In this document: in pieces, positions 9,300 to 12,992 of the stretch
Layout of the letters: each line of letters begins with the position of its first letter
How positions within the stretch are numbered: position 1 is the stretch's first letter
Source: Eimeria necatrix
Lineage: Eukaryota; Apicomplexa; Conoidasida; Eucoccidiorida; Eimeriidae
Reading direction: 5' to 3'
DNA: 12,992 nt
Assembly: GCF_000499385.1 (NCBI RefSeq)
Contig: NW_013654577.1
Location: 5,001-17,992, forward strand
Program-made: the position numbers and the translations under genes
The notes under the pieces: model-generated
Seen by the model: the letters and a program-made list of their open reading frames with translations, nothing else
Database searches by the model: none
Told to the model about the DNA's origin: nothing

Positions 9300-9606
9300 A
9301 GGTAACCACAACGCGGTGGCGCAGCTGCCTGGGTATATTGTCACTGGGGGTTTCTTCTCCTTGCCTCTGTGGAAGGTAAATTATTGCTGCTGCTGCTCCG
9401 GATCCTTTGAGTTGCTGCTGCTGCTGCTTTCGTTGCTACTGCTGCTGCTGCTTTTGCTGCTGCTGCTGCTGTTGCTTCTCACCGTCTGCGGCTGCTACCG
9501 CTGCTGCTGGTTCTGCCATTTTTGCTGCTGCCGCTTCTGTGGCTTCTGCTCGTCGCTCTGCCACCACCGCTGCTGCTGCCGCGACCGCTGCTGCTGCTGC
9601 CACTGC

Positions 9607-9644
<38 letters not shown>

Positions 9645-9763
9645 AGGCCGTGTACGTGCAAATGCAGCTGACGTGGCGCATCCGTTTGATCTGCTGCTTC
9701 GACTGGCTGCGGACTCTTTTTGCTGGGCGAGATGTGGGGCGGGAGCACAGCTATTACAAGTAG
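4158..9763 (+). CDS. NDH2: Type II NADH:ubiquinone oxidoreductase (NDH2), mitochondrial, 11 exons
   Basis: This single-subunit flavoenzyme oxidises NADH and reduces ubiquinone without pumping protons. In apicomplexans it stands in for complex I on the inner mitochondrial membrane. Exons: 4158-4474, 4753-4852, 5308-5404, 6081-6266, 6803-6930, 7251-7481, 7814-8082, 8325-8470, 8778-8918, 9302-9375, 9647-9763; together 601 residues plus TAG. The start is AAAATG with an A at -3, followed by an Arg/Ser-rich, acid-free leader ([19 protein letters not shown]) that fits mitochondrial import. Motifs: FAD Rossmann [10 protein letters not shown] (G90, G92), [14 protein letters not shown] (about 113-126), NADH Rossmann [11 protein letters not shown] (G250, G252, G255, E257), LWASG (about 363-367), FAAGDCA (423-429, D427), quinone-site AQNARQ (505-510), WKGSLAYVG (531-539) and an amphipathic C-terminal tail. 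Ala, Gln and Ser runs interrupt loops at about 65-77, 341-350 and 387-401. All exon phases agree. The weakest junction is exon 7/8, where donor 8083 was chosen because only it gives the needed phase. Confidence 0.93.
4475..4752 (+). other. NDH2 intron 1
   Basis: The donor GTGGGTGCC at 4475 leaves a codon split after two bases (AA|G, Lys106), and the acceptor CCCGCAG ends at 4752. This restores [15 protein letters not shown], the second strand of the FAD fold. Donor 4479 is also a GT but gives the wrong phase. The intron carries CAG and CTG tracts in both directions (4498-4565) and a CTG block (4675-4730). Confidence 0.8.
4853..5307 (+). repeat. NDH2 intron 2, almost wholly degenerate CTG/TTG triplets
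   Basis: The donor follows GAG at 4852, and the intron opens directly with GTGCTGCTG. From 4853 to about 5140 it is CTG mixed with TTG, GGG, TTA and CTA triplets and would encode an implausible poly-Leu. After a short complex, AT-richer part (5140-5250) it closes with a second CTG run ending in CTGCAG at 5307. Splicing joins SCIE to PIRGFSRD in phase 0. Confidence 0.85.
5548..5937. repeat. Tandem duplication with 194-base period in NDH2 intron 3
   Basis: The segment from CCGCTTCTGAGGTGTATGG at 5548 repeats from 5742, and the two copies read the same base for base as far as I compared them (to about 5743 and 5937). Each copy has a complex half (TGAGGTGTATGGACAGCTC and on), a TAAATAAATAAA microsatellite and the tail GACTGTTCATAGTTTCC. 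Near-identity suggests a recent duplication or an assembly duplicate. The surrounding intron is 5405-6080: donor GTGGGG, acceptor a CTG tract ending in CAG. Confidence 0.9.
6001..6080 (+). repeat. CTG tracts forming the 3' end of NDH2 intron 3
   Basis: Three CTG runs, broken only by GCG joins, lead directly into CTGCAG at 6075-6080. Exon 4 begins with CG TGC GCG AGC, which completes a codon begun by the T at 5404. The tract occupies the place where a polypyrimidine tract would normally sit. Confidence 0.8.
6275..6352. repeat. Six copies of a 13-base palindromic unit at the intron 4 donor
   Basis: GCTGCAGCAAGTT is repeated six times without change (starts 6275, 6288, 6301, 6314, 6327, 6340), then decays into GCAGCAAG-type remnants up to about 6377. 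Adjacent units create TTGCTGCAGCAA, a perfect 12-base palindrome, at each junction. The array begins only eight bases after the donor GTCCGTTT at 6267. The 13-base period is not a multiple of three, so it is not a coding repeat. Confidence 0.92.
6380..6690. repeat. AT-rich part of NDH2 intron 4
   Basis: Two blocks: TTATTTGTTATT-type sequence at 6385-6470 and TTAATTATTAATTATTAAT at about 6540-6680. A short complex piece lies between them (6475-6535). No coding character. Confidence 0.75.
6747..6788 (+). repeat. Telomere-like array (TTTAGGG)6 in NDH2 intron 4
   Basis: Six perfect TTTAGGG units (6747-6788) are followed by TTTGTGTGGCTCAG, whose AG at 6801-6802 is the intron 4 acceptor. TTTAGGG is the telomere repeat of Eimeria and related coccidians. 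Here it is interstitial and lies 14 bases from a splice site. Confidence 0.93.
6951..7121 (+). repeat. Degenerate telomere-like array in NDH2 intron 5
   Basis: About 170 bases of TTTAGGG with TTTGGGG, TTTGGG, TTTCGGG and TTAGGG variants, beginning 20 bases after the exon 5 donor GTGCGCCCCC at 6931. The wide range of variants suggests an older array than the clean ones at 6747 and 11312. Confidence 0.88.
7187..7250 (+). repeat. CTG tract forming the 3' end of NDH2 intron 5
   Basis: About 20 uninterrupted CTG triplets end in CTGCAG at 7245-7250. Exon 6 follows in phase 0 with CTG ATG CCC CAC, which gives [13 protein letters not shown], the second strand of the NADH-binding fold. Confidence 0.85.
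7482..7813 (+). other. NDH2 intron 6 with CTG tracts and an (AAACCCT)4 array
   Basis: The donor GTGCGTTCGG follows the poly-Gln tract and NNE codons. The intron carries CTG tracts (7527-7550, 7590-7647) and four perfect AAACCCT units at 7743-7770, opposite in orientation to the arrays in introns 4, 5 and 7. The acceptor TTTTTGCAATTCAG ends at 7813. It is one of the few here with a conventional T-rich tract. Confidence 0.85.
8083..8324 (+). other. NDH2 intron 7 with telomere-like repeats abutting the acceptor
   Basis: The intron contains an AT-rich piece (8110-8180), the palindrome TTTCCGCGGAAA (8219-8230) and three TTTAGGG units (8277-8297). These grade into TTTGGGG, TTTGGGG and TTTGGG (8298-8317), followed at once by TCTGCAG. 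The donor is inferred: GTGGAC at 8083 gives the needed split codon, whereas GTCGAA at 8102 puts exon 8 out of frame. The acceptor could also be three bases later (CAG at 8325-8327), which would drop one Ser. Confidence 0.65.
8499..8777 (+). repeat. CTG/CTTCC minisatellite and CTG tract in NDH2 intron 8
   Basis: After the donor GTGAGG at 8471, about five copies of a roughly 24-30-base unit follow (8499-8635). Each is four to six CTG triplets plus CTTCTCTTCC or a close variant. A mixed stretch then leads into a clean CTG tract ending in CTGCAG at 8772-8777. Exon 9 resumes with AG CGC ATT GAC, completing a Glu codon split after one base. Confidence 0.8.
9079..9301 (+). repeat. Triplet and degenerate telomere-like repeats in NDH2 intron 9
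   Basis: This part of intron 9 (8919-9301) has a CTG tract at 9079-9116. It is followed by five 10-base units at 9131-9180 (CACAAACCCT, CATAAACCCT, CACAAACCCT twice, AGCAAACCCT), an AAACCCT array with a spacer of three bases. A second CTG tract (9249-9299) leads into CTGCAG at 9296-9301. The earlier part (8919-9078) is T-rich. Confidence 0.85.
9376..9646 (+). repeat. NDH2 intron 10, CTG/GCT-rich
   Basis: The donor GTAAATT at 9376 is the most conventional 5' splice site in the gene. The rest is degenerate CTG/GCT with TTT, GTT and CGC triplets, ending in a clean CTG tract and CTGCAG at 9641-9646. Splicing joins PLWK to [10 protein letters not shown], the C-terminal membrane-associated helix. 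Confidence 0.85.
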
Positions 9764-9845
9764 TGGAAAAAGAAAAATAAAATAATTAAAACAATTAAAT
9801 AAAACAATTAAAACAATTAAATAAAACAATTAAAACAATAATTAG
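9764..9845 (+). repeat. AT-rich 3' flank of NDH2 with a 22-base tandem repeat
   Basis: AATAAA-type words begin 12 bases after the stop codon (AAAATAAAATAATT), so the 3' UTR and polyadenylation region probably start here. AATTAAAACAATTAAATAAAAC is repeated from 9784 and 9806 with a partial third copy to about 9840. Confidence 0.7.
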
Positions 9846-9949
9846 TCTTCAAATATTAATTCTCCATTTGAGAGAGCACTGGTAAGGTACGCGGAGTGCT
9901 TTTTGCTGCTGCTGCGCAGCAGCAGTGGCGCTGCCCAGCTGTAGACACA

Positions 9950-10083
9950 GCAGCAGCAGCAGCAGCAGCTGCTGCTGCACGATCTGCAGCAGCTGCAGCA
10001 ACAGCAGCAGCAGTTGCTGCTGCAGCAGGAAACTTTTTGTTAGTGAATAAAATAAGGGCTCTAAGAAGAGACAGGAAGCTGCT

Positions 10084-10117
<34 letters not shown>

Positions 10118-10130
10118 GAGGTGCAGCAAG
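9950..10130. repeat. CAG/CTG tracts downstream of NDH2
   Basis: CAG tract (9950-9968) then CTG (9969-9977), mixed CAG/CTG up to about 10027, and a CAG tract at 10082-10115. The bases between (10030-10078) are complex. No plausible coding region on either strand. 10140-10257 holds nothing I can name. Confidence 0.7.
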
Positions 10131-10257
10131 CAGCAAACAAATGAAACGAAGTATATAAGCAGCAACCTTTAAATATTTGTTTTTTATCCTCTAAGTCCGT
10201 TTTCTGTCTCCTTTCGCCCTGAGGGTCAATTCCCAAGTCCCATTAGCAGCTCTTTCC

Positions 10258-10600
10258 GCAAGGGGCCCCCCCGGGGGCCCCCAGGGGCCCCCAGGGGCCC
10301 CCAGGGCCCCCTTAGGGGCCCCCCAGGGGCCTCCAGGGAGCTCCTTAGGGGCCCCCTGTGGGGCCCCCAAAGAGCCCCCTAAGGGCCTTTAGGGGCCCCC
10401 TGGGGCCCCTAAAGACCTTTAGGGGCCCCCTGGGGCCCCTAAAAGGCCATTAAAGACATTTACGGCCCCCAGGGGGCCCCTAAAGACCACCAGGGGCCCC
10501 CAGGAGGGGCCCCTAAAGAGGGCTGAGGTTTGAAGGGCCCCTGGGGGGCCCCTGGGGTTCCCCTGGGGGGCCCCTGGGGCCCCTAGGGGACTTGAGAGTG
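10258..10600. repeat. GGGGCCCC minisatellite, block A
   Basis: About 340 bases built from GGGGCCCC(C)-type palindromic cores joined by CTAAAGACC, TTTAGG and AGG linkers. A visible longer unit is TTTAGGGGCCCCCTGGGG plus CCCCTAAAGACC, seen at about 10389-10445 in two successive copies. Both strands read similarly because the cores are self-complementary. Confidence 0.85.
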
Positions 10601-10623
10601 TTTTGTGGCTGCAGCACATTTGA

Positions 10624-10660
10624 GGTGTACGTACACCCCAAAGTGTGGGGTGTACGTGCT
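10624..10660. other. Palindrome GGTGTACGTACACC and adjoining mirror copy
   Basis: A perfect 14-base palindrome (10624-10637). GTACACCCCA (10631-10640) is answered by TGGGGTGTAC at about 10647-10656, so the two can also pair as a stem around the short AAGTG segment. It shares 12 bases with the palindrome at 2151-2162. Confidence 0.5.
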
Positions 10661-10694
10661 GGGGGGCCCCACAGGAGTGGCGTCATTAAATGAA

Positions 10695-10702
10695 TGCATG
10701 CA
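10695..10702. promoter_or_regulatory. TGCATGCA motif, second copy
   Basis: The same GCATGC-containing palindrome as at 3724, between the two GGGGCCCC blocks and about 1.4 kb upstream of the SF3B3 start. That distance makes a promoter role less likely than for the NDH2 copy. The flanking 10680-10825 is AT-rich and otherwise featureless. Confidence 0.25.
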
Positions 10703-10827
10703 AATAAATGAATTGCAAAAAGATCAAAGAACACTTCTTTAATAAGTTTGGGAATATTCTTTTGTTTTTATTCTGTCAAAAGAAGCAAACGGAAACTCTC
10801 TCTAACTACTTTCGTTTATTCCCCACT

Positions 10828-11215
10828 TTGAGGGGCCCCCCTCTGTACCCTAGGGGCCCCTGGGGCCCCTCTGTACCTTGGGGGCCCCTTAGGTACCTTA
10901 AGGGCCCATGGGGCCCCCCTCTGTACCCTAGGGGCCCCTGAGGCTTCTCTGTACCCAGGGGGCCCCTTAAGTGTCGTAAAGGCCCATGGGGCCCCCCTCT
11001 ATACCCTAGGGGCCCCTGGGGCCCCCCATATGCGCTCTGGGGGCCCCTGGGGGCCCTCTGTACCCTAGGGGCCCCTGTGGTCCCATCTGTGCTCTCGGGG
11101 CCCCCGGGGCCCCCGCTGTACCCTAGGGGCCCCCCTAGGGGCCCCTGGGGCCCCAACAGTGCTTGGGGGGCCCCTGGGGCCCCATCTGCAGCCCGAGGGT
11201 TTTGGTACTTTGCCT
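10828..11215. repeat. GGGGCCCC minisatellite, block B, with CTCTGTACCCTAGG linkers
   Basis: About ten degenerate copies of a unit near CTCTGTACCCTAGGGGCCCC plus TGGGGCCCC. Some copies carry CTTAGGTACCTTAAGGGCCC linkers, giving a higher-order period of roughly 100-110 bases. The linker differs from block A, so the two blocks expanded separately. The minus strand stays open across the whole block (11231 to 10806) but lacks an ATG at its left end; see the findings. Confidence 0.85.
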
Positions 11216-11311
11216 CGGGGCCTGGGGACACTTTCTAGGGTTAATAAGAGTGCAGTGGGGCCCCTGGGGGCTTTGTTGGGTTCAAGGGGTAGGCCGTTGG
11301 GAGGTGTAGGG

Positions 11312-11339
11312 TTTAGGGTTTAGGGTTTAGGGTTTAGGG
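11312..11339 (+). repeat. Telomere-like array (TTTAGGG)4, intergenic
   Basis: Four perfect TTTAGGG units preceded by GTAGGG and followed by TTTGTGGCG, similar to the TTTGTGTGGC that follows the array at 6747. It lies about 730 bases upstream of the SF3B3 start. 11345-11480 beyond it shows nothing I can name. Confidence 0.9.
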
Positions 11340-11479
11340 TTTGTGGCGCGTCGCGAAGAAGACTCGTTGGCCCTGCGGGAACAACTTGGTGGTAAATAAC
11401 TTTGAAAAATGCGGAAAAGTCTGAAATGGATTAATTTATGGAGGCATTAAAAGCTGGAAAACCCCACAAGGAGGGCCCC

Positions 11480-11485
11480 TGCTTT

Positions 11486-11516
<31 letters not shown>

Positions 11517-12071
11517 CTGCTGCTGCGAGCCCCGGGGCTGCATACAGCTGCCGGCGGGCGGGGTCTCGGGGGAAAAAGTTTGTTTTTTGGATTAAAAATG
11601 AAAGGAAATAAATAAAAAGGAAAACAAATGCGTTTTCTTGTTGAATTGGATCGACTGCGGAGCGAGCGGGCTTCGAGGCGTTCGTCGGGCGTTGCGTTTG
11701 CTGCTGCTGCTGCTGCTGCTGCTGCAGCAGGCGGCCTCCTGCGTCCGTTGTTCCGCAATTTTCGCGACTTTGCTGTTTGTCGGCAACGAATGGAATTAAA
11801 GCTGCATTTTAAGCGCAAAAGTAGTTTGAATTAAGCCTCGAAGCCGCGAGCAGCAGCCTGCGACCCCCGCAGCAGCAGCTGCTGCTCCTCCTCCGCTGCA
11901 GCAGCAGCAGCAGCAGCTCCCGCCCGCCCAACAATGCCGAGCGCGTCCTCCCCGCCCCTGCCGTGACGAAGAACAGCCCCAGCCTCGCCCTCCCCCTCCC
12001 CCCCGTCCCGCTGCCGCTGCTGCTGCTGCTGCTGCTGCTGCGCTGCTGCTGCTGCTGCTGCTGCTGCGGAA
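11480..12071 (+). promoter_or_regulatory. Upstream region of SF3B3 with CTG/CAG tracts
   Basis: The likely promoter and 5' leader of SF3B3. CTG tracts occur at 11484-11512, 11699-11724 and 12010-12066 (the last interrupted by a GCG join and ending six bases before the ATG), with CAG at about 11897-11916. Between them lie an AT-rich piece (11570-11630) and GC-rich complex sequence (11640-11700, 11920-12010). No clear core promoter element is seen. The CTG run just before the ATG could be 5' UTR or the end of a leader intron, but no CAG acceptor follows it. Confidence 0.35.
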
Positions 12072-12286
12072 ATGCCCGTGCTGTACCACCTCAGCCTGCA
12101 GAAGCCCACGGCCGCCGTGGGCGCCGTCCACGGCAGCTTCAGCGCCCCCAGAGTTCAAGAAGTTGTGGTGAATAGGGGGCGGCTGTTGGAGCTGCTGCGG
12201 CCGGACGAGGAGGGGAAGCTGCACTCCATCTGCAGCACAGATGTCTTCGGCATCATCCGCAGCATCGCCACCTTCCGCCTCACCGG

Positions 12287-12321
<35 letters not shown>

Positions 12322-12354
12322 GTTTTTCCTGCACCTGCTGCTGTTTCGGGAGTC

Positions 12355-12385
<31 letters not shown>

Positions 12386-12810
12386 GCCGCCGCCTGGGGC
12401 GGAGCGGCTGGAGCCTGCAGCAGCAGCTGGGTGCAGTTGGGAGGCGTTGGGCGGGTTAAATTGGAATAAATTGAATTAAATGCATTAAATTAATTATTTT
12501 TAATTAAATTAATTCATTTAAATTGAATTTAATCCTCCAAATGCTCGCAGGAGCTCTGACGGACTACATCGTCTTGGGCAGCGACTCGGGCCGTTTGGTG
12601 ATCGTCGAGTTCGACGCCAAGAACAACCTCTTCAAGCGCGTCCACTGCGAGACTTTCGGCAAAACAGGTCCAAAATTAATTCAAATTAATTCAAATTAGT
12701 TCAAATTAATTCAAATTAATTAATTTAATTCAATTAATTCCGTTTATTTCGTTCAATTCGGTTCGTTTGATCCATTTATCCCTCCCTTCCGCCCGCTGCG
12801 GCAGTTTCGC

Positions 12811-12862
<52 letters not shown>

Positions 12863-12992
12863 ATTGGCTTATTTCGAGAACCCCGTGGACTCCGTCGCTG
12901 CTTCTTCTTGCTGCTGCTGCTGCTGCTGCTGCTGTTATTGGCTTATTTCGAGAACCCCGTGGACTCCGTCGCTGCTTCTTGCTGCTGCTGCT
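12072..12992 (+). CDS. SF3B3: Splicing factor 3b subunit 3 (SF3B3/SAP130/RSE1), first two exons
   Basis: SF3B3 is a large (about 1200-residue in other eukaryotes) triple beta-propeller protein of the SF3b complex in U2 snRNP, which helps recognise the intron branch point in the nucleus. Exon 1 is 12072-12285 and exon 2 is 12551-12667; the remaining exons lie beyond the window. The first 111 residues follow the family closely: MPVLYHLSLQKPTAAVGAVH, then QEVVVNRGRLLELLRPDEEG, VFGIIRSIATFRLTG, DYIVLGSDSGRLVIVEFD and FETFGK-like CETFGKTG. The ATG is preceded by GGAA with a purine at -3 and aligns with the usual N-terminus. Both introns begin inside a Gly codon after its first base (donors GTCTGC at 12286 and GTCCAA at 12668). 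This is a single-copy housekeeping gene in most eukaryotes, so it is a good marker for phylogenetic placement. Confidence 0.9.
12286..12550 (+). other. SF3B3 intron 1
   Basis: The intron starts in a CTG tract two bases after the donor GT (12288-12320), has a second CTG tract (12358-12384), then an AT-rich stretch (12455-12535), and ends with CCAAATGCTCGCAG at 12550. Splicing joins FRLTG to ALTDYIVLG in the right phase. Confidence 0.85.
12668..12992 (+). repeat. SF3B3 intron 2 (5' part): 10-base AT repeat, CTG tract and 74-base duplication
   Basis: Directly after the donor is AAATTAATTC repeated about five times (12672-12720). A CTG tract occupies 12811-12860. A unit beginning TTATTGGCTTATTTCGAGAA at 12861 then recurs at 12935 with a period of 74 bases and runs into the window edge. 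The copies differ in one CTT triplet and in CTG number. The next expected coding segment of SF3B3 (Cys-Arg-Arg and on) is not seen, so I treat this as intronic. Confidence 0.8.

Noticed and set aside
12072..12479. Reading the SF3B3 exon 1 frame through to the stop near 12479
   Set aside because: Past 12285 the frame becomes CTG-derived poly-Leu and Ala, whereas splicing to 12551 continues the conserved SF3B3 sequence in phase.

Overview
The window looks like a repeat-rich stretch of nuclear DNA from a coccidian apicomplexan, most probably an Eimeria species. Four things point there: very dense (CAG)n/(CTG)n tracts on nearly every kilobase, homopolymeric Ala/Gln/Ser runs inside otherwise conserved proteins, interspersed telomere-like TTTAGGG/AAACCCT arrays far from any visible chromosome end, and intron-rich genes whose recognisable exons match apicomplexan proteins. 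The species assignment is an inference; no database search was possible.

Three genes lie on the + strand, in the same direction. (1) At 82-1847 is the 3' part of an unrecognised gene. It encodes a coiled-coil, Ala/Gln-rich protein with collagen-like Gly-Ala-Pro runs; a short AGC/telomere-like intron explains a frame change at about 301-368. (2) At 4158-9763 is a complete 11-exon gene for a mitochondrial type II NADH:ubiquinone oxidoreductase (NDH2). I assembled the exons by hand from splice signals, reading phase and conserved motifs. They total 1806 nt, exactly 602 codons including the stop. (3) From 12072 to beyond the window end are the first two exons of the splicing factor 3b subunit 3 gene (SF3B3/SAP130/RSE1).

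The spaces between genes (1848-4157 and 9764-12071) hold no gene I can support. They contain GGGGCCCC-rich minisatellites, CAG and CTG blocks, AT-rich TAAATAA-type stretches, telomere-like arrays and a few palindromic motifs. Two of these are TGCATGCA sites of the type bound by apicomplexan AP2 factors, one of them about 430 bp upstream of the NDH2 start.

The three genes do not form a pathway. NDH2 feeds electrons from NADH to ubiquinone in the mitochondrial inner membrane, and SF3B3 is a core U2 snRNP splicing factor. The most striking feature is gene architecture. On the sense strand, most exonic triplet tracts read CAG while the intronic ones mostly read CTG. Six of ten NDH2 introns end in (CTG)nCAG, two others end next to TTTAGGG arrays, and several introns hold tandem duplications. 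I see no mobile element, CRISPR array, tRNA or rRNA, and no clearly new molecular system.
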